64,000 nucleotides of DNA, from assembly GCF_029945895.1 (NCBI RefSeq), contig NZ_JAQSDL010000106.1, positions 1 to 64,000 of the forward strand, read 5' to 3'. Source of the DNA: Polaromonas sp. Its GTDB lineage: Bacteria; Pseudomonadota; Gammaproteobacteria; Burkholderiales; Burkholderiaceae_C. The notes beneath the pieces were generated by a model. That model ran no database searches. It was not told the origin of the DNA and saw only the letters and a list, made by a program, of their open reading frames with translations. Shown here one piece after another: positions 47,368-59,245 of this stretch (positions are counted from its first letter, which is position 1; every line of letters begins with the position of its first letter). The position numbers and the translations under genes are program-made.

Positions 47368-48423
47368 TTAACGCAGGGATGAATTGACCTTGTCCAGCGC
47401 GCGCCCGCCCGGGCACAGCGCCGAGGCATCGAACTGGTTCAGCGGTGTAGCGCTGGTGTTCAGCGCCACATGCAGATCGGTCGCCAACTGGTCCACGTAA
47501 AGCAGCCCGGTGACAACCTCACCGCGCGCTTGGTGCGCATTCATGTAACTCAGGGCCGCGTAACGATCGGTGGGGTCGTAGTCTGCCTGCAGCTTGCGAA
47601 AGCGCAGGCTGGAGCCGTCGTGCTGCACCACCTCGATCACCTCGCCCGGCGCGTAGCTGGCGGTGATTTCCTCGCGGCCGGTGATGAAGTCGATGCGGTT
47701 GACCGACTCGTTGTGCTCGCGCACATAGTCGTAGCTCTTGGTGCTCCCCGCATGGTTGTTGAAGGCCACGCAGGGACTGATGATGTCAATGAAGGCTGCA
47801 CCGCCGTGGCCGATGGCCCCCTTGATCAGCGGCACCAGCTGGGCCTTGTCGCCCGAAAAGCCGCGCGCCACGTAGGTCGCGCCCAGCTGCAGCGCGAGGG
47901 CCACCAGATCGACCGGGCTGTCGCTGTTGACCACACCCTTCTTGCTTTTGGAGCCCTGGTCGGCTGTCGCCGAAAACTGCCCCTTGGTCAGGCCGTACAC
48001 GCCGTTGTTCTCGACCAGGTAGACCATGTTGACGCCGCGCCGCATCGCGTGGGCGAACTGGCCCAGGCCAATCGACGCAGAATCACCGTCCCCCGAGACA
48101 CCGAGGTACAGCAGGTCCCGGTTGGCCAGGTTGGCGCCGGTCAGCACCGAGGGCATGCGACCATGCACGGTATTGAAGCCATGGGAGGCACCGAGAAAAT
48201 AGTCCGGCGTCTTGGAGCTGCAGCCTATGCCCGAAAGTTTGGCGACGCGGTGCGGTGCTATGTCGAGTTCCCAGCAGGCCTGGATGATGGCCGCCGAGAT
48301 CGAGTCGTGCCCGCACCCGGCGCACAGCGTGGAAATTTTTCCCTCGTAGTCGCGCCGGGTGTAGCCGACCTTGTTGACGGTCAGCGACGGGTGGTGCAAG
48401 CGGGGCTTGGCCAGATAAGTCAT
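47368..48423 (-). CDS. korB: 2-oxoacid:ferredoxin oxidoreductase, beta subunit
   Basis: This is the TPP-binding subunit. The 351-residue protein has CAGCGHDSISAAI with cluster cysteines, SGIGCSSKTPDYF, the TPP motif GVSGDGDSASIGLGQF and VENNGVYGLTKGQFS. The PCVAFNNHAGSTKSYDY segment is the family's C-terminal part. It overlaps the alpha gene by 4 bp. Related Thauera and Azoarcus enzymes use 2-oxoglutarate, which fits the kor naming, but other 2-oxoacids are not excluded. Confidence 0.88.
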   Translation of the reverse strand: MTYLAKPRLHHPSLTVNKVGYTRRDYEGKISTLCAGCGHDSISAAIIQACWELDIAPHRVAKLSGIGCSSKTPDYFLGASHGFNTVHGRMPSVLTGANLANRDLLYLGVSGDGDSASIGLGQFAHAMRRGVNMVYLVENNGVYGLTKGQFSATADQGSKSKKGVVNSDSPVDLVALALQLGATYVARGFSGDKAQLVPLIKGAIGHGGAAFIDIISPCVAFNNHAGSTKSYDYVREHNESVNRIDFITGREEITASYAPGEVIEVVQHDGSSLRFRKLQADYDPTDRYAALSYMNAHQARGEVVTGLLYVDQLATDLHVALNTSATPLNQFDASALCPGGRALDKVNSSLR

Positions 48424-50270
48424 GTCATGTGCTCCCTGCCCTGTTCTTGAGCCTTGTCCGCCTGCGCCTTCACGTGCGCGGTGATGGCCGCGGTGATGAA
48501 ACGCGCGGTGATCGGCGTGCCGTCGTAATGCAGTACCCGCACCAGACGCGCCGGATCAACATCGAGTTCGTTGACCAGCAGGCAATGCATTTGCGCATCG
48601 CGGTTCTGCTCGACCACAAACACCCTGTCATGCCCGGCAATGAATTGCGCGACCAGGGCAGGGAAAGGAAAAGCCCGCAGCCGCAGTGCATCGATGTGGA
48701 TCCCGGCTTCGGTCAACACATCCAGCGCCTCATTCATGGACGGGCTGGTGGAGCCGAAATAGATCACGCCCAGCCGGGTCGGGCGCGCGGCGGGCCGCAG
48801 CACCGGCTGCGGCACCAGCGTGGCCGCGGTCTCGAACTTCTTCAGCAGGCGCTGCACGTTGTAGATATAGTCCGGCCCGCGCTCTGAATACTGCGCGTAG
48901 GCATTGCGTGTGGTGCCGCGCGTGAAATAACTGCCCTTGCTCGGATGTGTGCCCGGCAAGGTGCGCCACGGGATGCCGTCCCCGTCCACGTCCTTGTAGC
49001 GGCCAAAATCCTTGCCGGCTTCAAGTTCGTCCGCTGTCATGACCTTGCCGCGGTCATAGCTGCGGCTGTCGTCCCAGGCAAAGGGTTCGCACAGGCGCTG
49101 GTTCATGCCGATGTCCAGGTCGGTCATCACAAACACCGGCGTCTGCAGCCGGTCGGCCAGATCCAGCGCCGCCGCGGCGTGTTCAAAACACTCGTGCGGG
49201 TCCTCCGGCAGAAGCAGCACATGTTTGGTGTCGCCATGCGAGGCATAGGCGCAGGAGATCAGGTCGGCCTGCTGGGTGCGGGTCGGCATGCCGGTGGACG
49301 GGCCGCCGCGCTGCACGTTGATGATGGTGACCGGAATCTCGGCAAAGTAGGCCAGGCCGAGGAACTCGGTCATCAGCGACACCCCTGGCCCCGAGGTCGC
49401 GGTGAAGGCGCGTGCACCGTTCCAGCCGGCGCCCACCACCATGCCGATGGAGGCAATTTCATCTTCGGCCTGCACCACGGCGTAGTTGTGCCGGCCGGTC
49501 GCAGGGTCCACCCGGTACCTGGCGCAATAGGACTGGAAGGCTTCGGCCACCGAGGACGAGGGGGTGATGGGGTACCAGGCCGCAACGGTGGCGCCGCCAT
49601 AGACGCAGCCCAGCGCCGCGGCGCTGTTGCCATCCACAAAAATCCTGTTGCCGACCTGGTTGCTGCGCTTCACACGAATGCCCAGAGGACCCTTCAGGTG
49701 CTCGCTGGCAAAGTCCCGCCCCAGATGCAGCGCCTGCACATTCGACGCCAGCAGTTTCTCCTTGCCCTTGTACTGCTCACCGAACAGTTTTTCCAGGACC
49801 TCCGGCTCGATTTCCAGCAGCACCGACAGCGCCCCCACATACACGATGTTCTTGAAAAGCTGGCGCTGTCGCGGGTCGCTGTAAACGGCGTTGCAGATTT
49901 CCGTCAGCGGCATGCCAATGACATGAATGTCTTCGCGAAACTTTTCCGGCGGCATGGGCCGGGTACTGTCGTAAAACAGGTACCCACCGGGCTCCAGTTC
50001 GGCCACATCGGCATCCCAGGTCTGCGGATTCATCGCCACCATCATGTCAATGCCGCCACGCCGGCCCTGGTAACCCCTGTCACTCACACGCGCTTCGTAC
50101 CAGGTCGGCAAGCCCTGGATGTTGCTGGGGAAAATATTGCGCGGACTGACCGGCACCCCCATGCGCAAAATGGCCTTGGCAAACAGCTCGTTGGCCGAGG
50201 CGGAGCCGGAGCCGTTGACGTTGGCGAACTTGATTACAAAGTCGTTGACCGCTTCAATTCTTTTTTTCAT
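48420..50270 (-). CDS. korA: 2-oxoacid:ferredoxin oxidoreductase, fused gamma-alpha subunit
   Basis: The 616-residue protein fuses an N-terminal gamma domain (NGSGSASANELFAKAI, residues 15-190) to an alpha (pyrimidine-binding) domain with YPITPSSSVAEAF, QAEDEIASIGMVVGAGWNGA, TATSGPGVSLMTEFLG and RGGPSTGMPTRTQQADL. It works with the beta subunit to decarboxylate a 2-oxoacid to its CoA ester and reduce ferredoxin. It overlaps its neighbours by 4 bp on both sides. Confidence 0.9.
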   Translation of the reverse strand: MKKRIEAVNDFVIKFANVNGSGSASANELFAKAILRMGVPVSPRNIFPSNIQGLPTWYEARVSDRGYQGRRGGIDMMVAMNPQTWDADVAELEPGGYLFYDSTRPMPPEKFREDIHVIGMPLTEICNAVYSDPRQRQLFKNIVYVGALSVLLEIEPEVLEKLFGEQYKGKEKLLASNVQALHLGRDFASEHLKGPLGIRVKRSNQVGNRIFVDGNSAAALGCVYGGATVAAWYPITPSSSVAEAFQSYCARYRVDPATGRHNYAVVQAEDEIASIGMVVGAGWNGARAFTATSGPGVSLMTEFLGLAYFAEIPVTIINVQRGGPSTGMPTRTQQADLISCAYASHGDTKHVLLLPEDPHECFEHAAAALDLADRLQTPVFVMTDLDIGMNQRLCEPFAWDDSRSYDRGKVMTADELEAGKDFGRYKDVDGDGIPWRTLPGTHPSKGSYFTRGTTRNAYAQYSERGPDYIYNVQRLLKKFETAATLVPQPVLRPAARPTRLGVIYFGSTSPSMNEALDVLTEAGIHIDALRLRAFPFPALVAQFIAGHDRVFVVEQNRDAQMHCLLVNELDVDPARLVRVLHYDGTPITARFITAAITAHVKAQADKAQEQGREHMT

Positions 50271-52138
50271 GCCGGCACTCCTGTTGCGCGTGTGTCAGCC
50301 TTGTTGGCAGCGCGACAGGACGGCCCGGCCTGCGTGGTCTGCAAGAGAAATTTCTGCATGTCCCAGGCGCCGGTCGGACAGCGCTCGGCACACAGGCCGC
50401 AATGCAGGCAGACATCCTCGTCCTTGACCATCACCCGCCCGGTCTTGAGTTCGCCGGACACATAGAGGTCCTGCACCAGGTTCAGCGCCGGAGCCTTGAG
50501 CCGCGTGCGCAAATCGGCCTCTTCGCCATTGGCGGTGAAGCTGATGCAGTCCATCGGGCAGATATCGACACAGGCGTCGCATTCGATGCAGGCCGGCGCA
50601 GCGAACACCGTCTGCACATCGCAGTTCAGACAGCGCCCGGCTTCCTTGAAGGCCGTTGCGGCGTCGAAACCGAGTTCCACCTCGACACGTATGCTGGCCA
50701 GCGCAATTTCCGCCTTGGCCCAGGGCACCTTGAAACGGGCATCGTTGGAAGTGTCGTTGTCATAACTCCACTCATGAATGCCCATCTTGGTGGACATCAG
50801 GTTGGTCATCGGGTCGGGCCGGCGGTGGATGTCCTCACCGTGGAGAAAGCGGTCGATCGACACCGCTGCCTCATGGCCGTGCGCCACCGCCGTGATGATG
50901 TTTTTCGGACCGAAGGCCGAATCGCCGCCGAAAAAAACATGGGGCACGGTGGACTGGAAAGTTTCCTTGCCCAGCACCGGCAGCCCCCATTTGTCGAAGG
51001 TGACGCCGCAGTCGCGCTCTATCCAGGGAAAGGCGTTTTCCTGGCCGACGGCAATCAACACGGCGTCGCATTCCACCCGCACGTCCGGCGCGCCGGTCGG
51101 CACCAGACTGCGTTTGCCGCTGCCGTCGTAGACCGCCTGGACCACTTCAAAAGTCATGCCGGTGAGCTTGCCCTGGTCATGTTCGAAAGACTTGGGCACA
51201 TGGAAGTTGATGATGGGAATGCCTTCGTGCTGGGCGTCTTCCTTCTCCCAGGGCGACGCTTTCATTTCGTCGAAGCCGCTGCGCACAATCACCTTCACGT
51301 CGCTGCCACCCAGGCGCCGTGCCGAGCGGCAGCAATCCATGGCCGTGTTGCCGCCTCCGAGCACGATCACGCGCTGGCCGATGGATGTGATGTGGCCGAA
51401 GGACACCGAGGCCAGCCAGTCGATGCCGATGTGGATGTTCTCCTTGATATCGCTGCGGCCCGGCAGGTCCAGGTCGCGCCCGCGCGGCGCACCGCAGCCG
51501 ACAAACACCGCGTCGTAGTCCTGCGCCAGCAAGCCCTTCATGGAGGCGATGCGCTGGCCGCTGTTGAAGTTCACGCCCAGGTCCAGGATGTAGCCGGTTT
51601 CCTCGTCGATCACCGACTCGGGCAGGCGAAAGCGCGGAATCTGGGTGCGGATGAAGCCGCCGGCCTTGGCCTCGCCGTCAAAGACCGTGACTTCGTAACC
51701 GAGCGGGGCCAGGTCGCGTGCCACTGTCAGCGAGGCCGGGCCGGCACCGATGCAGGCAATACGCTTGCCGTTTCGGGGAGCGACCTCGGGCATGCGCTGG
51801 CGGACATCATTTTTCATGTCGGCGGCCACCCGCTTGAGGCGGCATATCGCCACCGGTTCCGGCTGCTCGCCATTGTTCTCCTCGACGCGGCCCCTGCGAC
51901 AGGCCGGCTCGCAGGGCCGGTCGCAGGTGCGGCCCAGAATGCCGGGAAACACATTGGACACCCAGTTGACCATGTAGGCGTCGGTGTAGCGCCCCTGGCC
52001 GATCAGGCGGATGTATTCAGGAACGGGGGTATGGGCGGGACAGGCCCATTGGCAATCGACGACCTTGTGGAAGTAGGACGGCTGGGCGACGTTGGTTGGC
52101 TGCAAAACGCTGTCTCCTTCGCCCCGCTGCAACACCAC
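50267..52138 (-). CDS. NAD(P)H:ferredoxin-type oxidoreductase subunit (GltD-like, Fe-S and FAD)
   Basis: This 623-residue multi-domain protein has an N-terminal Fe-S domain (CQWACPAHTPV, RTCDRPCEPACRRG) and an FAD fold (CIGAGPASLTVARDL). It also has an NAD(P)-binding fold (VLGGGNTAMDCCRSAR) and two C-terminal [4Fe-4S] motifs (CIECDACVDICPMDC, CLHCGLCAERCPTGA). It resembles the third subunit (KorC) of the Thauera 2-oxoglutarate oxidoreductase and would link the oxoacid enzyme to NAD(P)H. It heads the operon and overlaps korA by 4 bp. The first ATG at 52138 may be a few codons early. Confidence 0.85.
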   Translation of the reverse strand: MVLQRGEGDSVLQPTNVAQPSYFHKVVDCQWACPAHTPVPEYIRLIGQGRYTDAYMVNWVSNVFPGILGRTCDRPCEPACRRGRVEENNGEQPEPVAICRLKRVAADMKNDVRQRMPEVAPRNGKRIACIGAGPASLTVARDLAPLGYEVTVFDGEAKAGGFIRTQIPRFRLPESVIDEETGYILDLGVNFNSGQRIASMKGLLAQDYDAVFVGCGAPRGRDLDLPGRSDIKENIHIGIDWLASVSFGHITSIGQRVIVLGGGNTAMDCCRSARRLGGSDVKVIVRSGFDEMKASPWEKEDAQHEGIPIINFHVPKSFEHDQGKLTGMTFEVVQAVYDGSGKRSLVPTGAPDVRVECDAVLIAVGQENAFPWIERDCGVTFDKWGLPVLGKETFQSTVPHVFFGGDSAFGPKNIITAVAHGHEAAVSIDRFLHGEDIHRRPDPMTNLMSTKMGIHEWSYDNDTSNDARFKVPWAKAEIALASIRVEVELGFDAATAFKEAGRCLNCDVQTVFAAPACIECDACVDICPMDCISFTANGEEADLRTRLKAPALNLVQDLYVSGELKTGRVMVKDEDVCLHCGLCAERCPTGAWDMQKFLLQTTQAGPSCRAANKADTRATGVPA

Positions 52139-52231
52139 CGGGTCAGGAGGCCAGGCCAGTTTACGCCTGGCCCGGCGAACAGCGCTCTCGGGTGAATCCC
52201 TCAGTTCCTCCTCAACCCCGTGGTGCCCGCA

Positions 52232-53755
52232 TCAGCCCGCCACGAGGTTTTTATAGACACCGCAGCCCACAAACACATCGTCCACCTGCTGGACAAAAGA
52301 CATCTTGGTCTGAACCTTGCCGGTGATCGGGTGGGTGATGCCGTACTCCACCCAGCCCGGCTCGTCGCTGGCCTGGTCGATGATGGACTGGAGCAATTTC
52401 CCGCCGTCGATGCCGGGGATGTCCTGCACCCGTGTGCCGACCTTCGACGGGTTGCCGCCGAAGGCGAGGTAGCTGCCGTGGCTGTCGAGTGCAAAAACAT
52501 ACATGTCGCGGTCGTGAAACCCCCTGGCGGGCAGCGTGAGGTCGCGCAGGAAGGCCTCTTTCGACCTGTGCTGGCGGTGCGCCACGGCACGCGCCACCAG
52601 GGCCACCGCTTCTTCGGCCGACCCCTGCTGCAGCTTGAACAAGGCCACCGACTGCACCAGCGTGCCGGCCCGCGCCTCCAGGTTGACGGCCTGGCTGACC
52701 GCGCGCTCCACCATCCGGGCATTGCTCTGGGTGATCTCATCGAGCTGGTGCACGGCCGAGGTGATTTCAGTCAGGCCCGTGCTCTGCTCGGCGCTGGAGG
52801 CCGATATCTGCGACATGTTGGCCGCCACGTCGCGGATGCCCGAAACGATCTGGTTCATGTTGATGCCCGCCGCACGGATTTTTTCCGCACTGGCCGCCAC
52901 CTGGCCCGACGACACACCGATCAGCTGGCGGATTTCCCGGGCCGAGTCGGCCGAACGCTGCGCCAGCGAGTGCACCTCGCTGGCCACCACCGCAAAGCCT
53001 CGGCCCGACTCGCCGGCACGTGCCGCCTCCACGGCCGCGTTGAGCGCCAGGATGTTGGTCTGGAACGCCAGCCCGTCGATCACCCCGACGATGTCGCCCA
53101 TGCGTTTGGCGCTGCCCTGCACGGCTTCCACCGACTCGATGGCCTGCGCCATGGCCGTCGCGCCCTGGTCGGCCACATCCCGCACCTGGGCGGCCCGGGC
53201 GCTGGCCTGACCGGCCATGCCGGCATTGGCCTGAACCGTGGCCGACAGCTGTTCCACGCTGGCCGCCGTTTCCTCGAGGTTGGCCGCCTGCCGCCCGGTG
53301 CGGTCCGACAGGTCCCGGTTGCCTATGGCCATGCTTTGGCCCGAATGGGCCACAAAAGCGGCGTTGCTGCGTACATTGGCCACCATGCCGGACAGGGTGC
53401 AGCCCAACTCGCCCATGGCCTGGGCCAGCTGGCCGGCCTCGTCGGGACCGCGTCTCGCCAGGTCCAGACGCAAATCGCCGGCCACCAATTGCCGGCTCGC
53501 CAGGATCACCTGCTGCAGATCCTGCGCAAGGCTGCGGTGAAAAGCCAGCAGCAAATAAAGCAACAGCAGCAGCCCCGCACCGCCGATGGCAAGCACGCTG
53601 CCCGGGCTGCTGAAGCCGCTACTGCCCAGCAGGCGCTGCAGCGCCAGCAGCAGCAGCGGCAACGCCGCCACACACCCCAGCAGGGCCAGCTTGCCTGCCA
53701 GACGCAGCCGGCGCAGCAAGCAGGTGGCTGGATAAAGCAGCTTGCCAAATATCAT
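52232..53755 (-). CDS. Methyl-accepting chemotaxis protein with C-terminal Cache-like domain
   Basis: The 507-residue protein has two membrane helices (about 22-40 and 52-71) separated by only about 11 residues, so there is no periplasmic sensor. A HAMP-like region follows, then the signalling helices with the hairpin tip [20 protein letters not shown] (about 260-290). After residue 400 comes an extra domain ([58 protein letters not shown]), which has the pattern of a Cache/sCache domain and would lie in the cytoplasm. The ATG at 53755 has GGAGAA upstream; the 44-codon longer reading is rejected. Confidence 0.88.
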   Translation of the reverse strand: MIFGKLLYPATCLLRRLRLAGKLALLGCVAALPLLLLALQRLLGSSGFSSPGSVLAIGGAGLLLLLYLLLAFHRSLAQDLQQVILASRQLVAGDLRLDLARRGPDEAGQLAQAMGELGCTLSGMVANVRSNAAFVAHSGQSMAIGNRDLSDRTGRQAANLEETAASVEQLSATVQANAGMAGQASARAAQVRDVADQGATAMAQAIESVEAVQGSAKRMGDIVGVIDGLAFQTNILALNAAVEAARAGESGRGFAVVASEVHSLAQRSADSAREIRQLIGVSSGQVAASAEKIRAAGINMNQIVSGIRDVAANMSQISASSAEQSTGLTEITSAVHQLDEITQSNARMVERAVSQAVNLEARAGTLVQSVALFKLQQGSAEEAVALVARAVAHRQHRSKEAFLRDLTLPARGFHDRDMYVFALDSHGSYLAFGGNPSKVGTRVQDIPGIDGGKLLQSIIDQASDEPGWVEYGITHPITGKVQTKMSFVQQVDDVFVGCGVYKNLVAG

Positions 53756-54011
53756 GAGGATTCTCCGGAGTCGCGGCCTGAAAACCGGCCCGAGGTGCCG
53801 TTGCGCCGGCCCGGTGACTGGTGTCAGGGGACCCGCGTGGCAGACACCCGCACGGCCGTGCGTACACAGGGAACCGCCAGCAAGCATTGCCCGACAGCCA
53901 GCCAGTACCAGCCCGGTTGCAGTGCTGCACCAACGGATCAGGGTGCTCTCACTTAACGGCTGCGGAGCCTGAAAACTGAAGCCGGGTTATCCCGAAGGGC
54001 GCGTTCTCTTT

Positions 54012-54484
54012 TCAGCCGGCCAGCCTGGAGAAGGCCTGAACCACCTCGGGCGGCGCCTGCACCAGCTCGATCAGCACACCCTCGCCTGCGACCGGAAACT
54101 CGTCATTCGCCTTGGGATGCAGAAAGCAGATGTCGAAACCCGCCGCGCCGGGGCGGATGCCGCCCGGGGCAAAGCGCACGCCTTGGGCGGTCAGCCACTC
54201 CACAGCCCTGGGCAGGTCGTCAATCCACAGCCCGACATGGTTCAGCGGCGTGGTGTGCACGGCGGGTTTTTTGTCCGGGTCCAGCGGCTGCATCAGGTCC
54301 ACCTCGACCTTGAACGGCCCGCTGCCGATGGCGCAAATGTCTTCATCGACGTTTTCGCGCTCGCTGCGGAAAGTGCCGGTGACTTCCAGGCCCAGCATCT
54401 CGACCCAGAGTTTTTGCAGACGTTGCTTGTCGGGGCCGCCTATGGCGATTTGCTGGATGCCCAGCACCTTGAACGGGCGGGCCA

Positions 54485-54485
<1 letters not shown>
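54012..54485 (-). CDS. VOC-superfamily protein, probable methylmalonyl-CoA epimerase
   Basis: This 157-residue vicinal-oxygen-chelate protein is annotated from context as the epimerase that turns (S)- into (R)-methylmalonyl-CoA. Possible metal ligands are His83 ([10 protein letters not shown]), Glu61 (FKVEVDL) and Glu140 (VLIELVQAP). The first metal-ligand histidine position holds Gln12 (GIQQIAIGG), as in some glyoxalase I enzymes, so a lactoylglutathione lyase is the alternative. Its ATG shares a base with the pccA stop (TGATG). Confidence 0.7.
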
Positions 54486-56525
<2,040 letters not shown>

Positions 56526-56533
<8 letters not shown>

Positions 56534-56654
56534 ATGCCTTCTCCATAGAGGTGAAATCGCCTGCACCCACTGCGTGCGTCATGCGATGTAGCTTCGCTGC
56601 TGCGCCGCTTTGCGGCTGGTCACCGCGATTCGCTGTCAGGATTTTGGTAAACAT
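56526..56654 (-). CDS. Short leader ORF copying the pccA N-terminus
   Basis: A 42-codon ORF starts MFTKILTANRGDQPQSGAAA, almost the same first 12 residues as PccA (MFEKILVANRGE). It then leaves the biotin-carboxylase pattern and ends with a TGA that overlaps the pccA start by 8 bp. GAGA lies 5-6 bases before its ATG. It may be a decayed duplicate of a biotin-carboxylase 5' end now working as a translation-coupling leader. Translation is unproven. Confidence 0.5.
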
Positions 56655-56684
56655 TTTTCTCTTTCGATCAGGGAACGCAGCGCA

Positions 56685-57644
56685 TCAGCCTTTAAGGCCT
56701 TTTTCCGCGCGTTGCTGTATGTCTTCGGTAGTCTGGTTCAGCGTGCACAAGGCCCCGATCAGCAGTGCCGAGCTGACGATGATGTGACGCTCGGGCCCCA
56801 CGCCTTCGGCTTTCAAAATTTGGGCCTGCACCCCCATGGCCTGCAGCCGGTCGGCCAGTGCGGTCTGCACCGCCCACGGGACATTTGTGTCGGCAGGATC
56901 ACCCAGCACAAAAACCCGCAAGCCCGGGTTCATGCGGGTCTTGTTCAGGTGCTCAATGGGTTCATACGAATCGGAATAACCTGTCGCATCGACCGTCCAG
57001 CCCCGCAGCTTCATGCGCATGGACGGCGAGGACACGGCCGAGGTCGGGACCGCACAAACCACGTCGGAGCGGTAACCCAGCAGCGAAGCGACCACATGGC
57101 CACCGCCACTTAATCCGGCAATCGAGATCTCTTCGATGCCATGGCGCTTCTTGATTTCATCGATCGCAGCGGACACCAGCCGCGCTTCGGGCTGGCGCCT
57201 GCGCTCCTTGTGCGAGCCGGAAGACCCGAAGGTACCCGGCCTGCCAATAAAAATATAGGGCACACCGAACCGCTGCGGCACGGTGTCGATGACTGCCTGT
57301 ACCTTGGCCGGTGTCATGCCCGCATACGTTTTATCGACCACGATGTCCTGGGCCAGGAGGTCCCCGGCGAAGAAGAACAGCGCCCTTGGGTTCGCTCCGT
57401 CCTTGAGCCCGGCGTGCCAGTAGCGCAGACATTCGCCGCGTTCTCCCTCCGGTTGCGCCCACACTGCATTCGGCACGCTTGCGCACTGCGCTGCGGTCGC
57501 CTTGACGCCGCGGACGACGGCCTCGCTGGTGAGCGCTTCCTCATGGGCAGGCATGTCCACGCGATCCAGGACGGCATGCGCGCTGCCCGTGAGAAACAGC
57601 CCCAGCAGAGCTGGTGCAAGGCGAGCCCGGCCCCGCGCGTTCAC
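56685..57644 (-). CDS. Exported alpha/beta-hydrolase inside the propionyl-CoA operon
   Basis: The 319-residue protein begins with a signal peptide ([20 protein letters not shown], cleavage near AHA/VLD). It has an esterase-like core with nucleophile motif [28 protein letters not shown] and a late His in [12 protein letters not shown]. The GTG at 57644 overlaps the pccB stop (GTGA). The substrate is unknown. Its place between pccB and pccA suggests release of a propionyl or branched precursor outside the cytoplasm, but this is only inference. Confidence 0.75.
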   Translation of the reverse strand: MNARGRARLAPALLGLFLTGSAHAVLDRVDMPAHEEALTSEAVVRGVKATAAQCASVPNAVWAQPEGERGECLRYWHAGLKDGANPRALFFFAGDLLAQDIVVDKTYAGMTPAKVQAVIDTVPQRFGVPYIFIGRPGTFGSSGSHKERRRQPEARLVSAAIDEIKKRHGIEEISIAGLSGGGHVVASLLGYRSDVVCAVPTSAVSSPSMRMKLRGWTVDATGYSDSYEPIEHLNKTRMNPGLRVFVLGDPADTNVPWAVQTALADRLQAMGVQAQILKAEGVGPERHIIVSSALLIGALCTLNQTTEDIQQRAEKGLKG

Positions 57645-59173
57645 AGCGGAATGTTCCCGTGTTTGCGCCACGGGTTCTCAAGCTTCTTGTCTTTCAGCAT
57701 CACTAGCGAGCGGCAAATCCGCTTGCGGGTTTCGTGCGGCAGGATCACGTCGTCGATGAAGCCGCGCGCGCCAGCCACAAAGGGGTTGGCAAAACGCGCT
57801 TTGTACTCGGCCTCTTTCGCAGCCAGCTTGACCGGGTCTTTGCGGTCTTCGCGGAAGATGATTTCCACGGCGCCCTTGGCGCCCATCACGGCGATCTCGG
57901 CGTTGGGCCAGGCAAAGTTGACGTCGCCGCGCAGGTGTTTGGAACTCATCACGTCGTAGGCACCGCCGTAGGCCTTGCGCGTGATCACGGTGATTTTCGG
58001 TACCGTGCATTCGGCGTACGCATACAGCAGCTTGGCGCCGTGTTTGATGATGCCGCCGTACTCCTGGCTGGTGCCGGGCATGAAGCCGGGCACGTCCACG
58101 AAGGTGATCACCGGAATGTTGAAGGCATCGCAAAAACGCACGAAGCGCGCCGCCTTGATCGAGCTCTTGATGTCCAGGCAGCCGGCCAGCACCAGCGGCT
58201 GGTTGGCGACGATGCCGACGCTCTGGCCTTCCATGCGGGCGAAACCGATGATGATGTTTTTGGCGTATTCGGGCTGCAGCTCGAAGAAGTCGCCGTCGTC
58301 CACCGTCTTGGTGATCAGCTCCTTCATGTCGTAGGGCTTGTTCGGGTTCTCGGGCACCAGCGTGTCCAGGCTCAGGTCCATTCGAGCAGCCGGGTCGGCG
58401 CTCGGGCGGATAGGCGCCTTCTCTCGGTTGTTCAGGGGCAGGTAGTTGTAGAGCCGGCGCAGCATCAGGAGCGCCTCGACATCGTTTTCAAACGCCAGAT
58501 CGGCCACGCCGCTGCGGGTGGTGTGGGTGGTGGCGCCCCCCAGTTCCTCGGCCGTCACCTCTTCATGGGTCACGGTTTTCACGACCTCGGGACCGGTGAC
58601 AAACATGTAGCTGCTGTCCTTGACCATGAAGATGAAGTCGGTCATGGCCGGCGAATACACGGCACCACCAGCACAGGGGCCCATGACCATGCTGATCTGC
58701 GGCACCACGCCCGAGGCCATGACGTTGCGCTGGAAAACATCGGCATAACCACCGAGCGATGCCACGCCTTCCTGGATGCGCGCGCCGCCGGAATCGTTCA
58801 AGCCAATCACCGGTGCGCCCACCTTCATCGCCTGGTCCATCACCTTGCAGATTTTCTCGGCATGGGCCTCGCTGAGGGCGCCGCCGAACACCGTGAAGTC
58901 CTGGCTGAACACAAACACCAAGCGGCCGTTGATCATGCCGTAGCCGGTCACCACACCGTCGCCGGGGATCTTGTTGTCGGCCATGCCGAAGTCGGTGCAG
59001 CGGTGCTCGACAAACATGTCCCATTCTTCAAACGTGCCTTCGTCGAGCAGCAGCTCCAGCCGCTCACGCGCCGTGAGCTTGCCCTTGCCGTGCTGGGCAT
59101 CGATGCGTTTCTGCCCTCCGCCCAGGCGGGCAGCGGCGCGTTTTGTTTCGAGTTGTTCAAGAATGTCTTGCAT
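57641..59173 (-). CDS. pccB: Propionyl-CoA carboxylase beta subunit
   Basis: PccB transfers carboxyl from biotin to propionyl-CoA, giving (S)-methylmalonyl-CoA. The 510-residue crotonase-fold protein has [38 protein letters not shown] and [16 protein letters not shown] in the N half. The C half has [20 protein letters not shown] and [15 protein letters not shown]. It follows meaB by 21 bp. Confidence 0.95.
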   Translation of the reverse strand: MQDILEQLETKRAAARLGGGQKRIDAQHGKGKLTARERLELLLDEGTFEEWDMFVEHRCTDFGMADNKIPGDGVVTGYGMINGRLVFVFSQDFTVFGGALSEAHAEKICKVMDQAMKVGAPVIGLNDSGGARIQEGVASLGGYADVFQRNVMASGVVPQISMVMGPCAGGAVYSPAMTDFIFMVKDSSYMFVTGPEVVKTVTHEEVTAEELGGATTHTTRSGVADLAFENDVEALLMLRRLYNYLPLNNREKAPIRPSADPAARMDLSLDTLVPENPNKPYDMKELITKTVDDGDFFELQPEYAKNIIIGFARMEGQSVGIVANQPLVLAGCLDIKSSIKAARFVRFCDAFNIPVITFVDVPGFMPGTSQEYGGIIKHGAKLLYAYAECTVPKITVITRKAYGGAYDVMSSKHLRGDVNFAWPNAEIAVMGAKGAVEIIFREDRKDPVKLAAKEAEYKARFANPFVAGARGFIDDVILPHETRKRICRSLVMLKDKKLENPWRKHGNIPL

Positions 59174-59183
59174 GGTTTGCTTT

Positions 59184-59245
59184 CTATATGCTCTTTATTT
59201 AATAGCAGCTTGCGCCCGTCCCGATTGGGCTGCAAGCAGATTTCT
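59184..59245 (+). repeat. Dispersed ATAGC element, copy 11 (3' end of meaB)
   Basis: TTTATTTAATAGCAGCTTGC is followed by GCCCGTCCCGATTGGGCTGC and AAGCAGATTT. It covers the last codons (GRAQAAIK) and the stop codon of meaB on the other strand. Confidence 0.8.
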
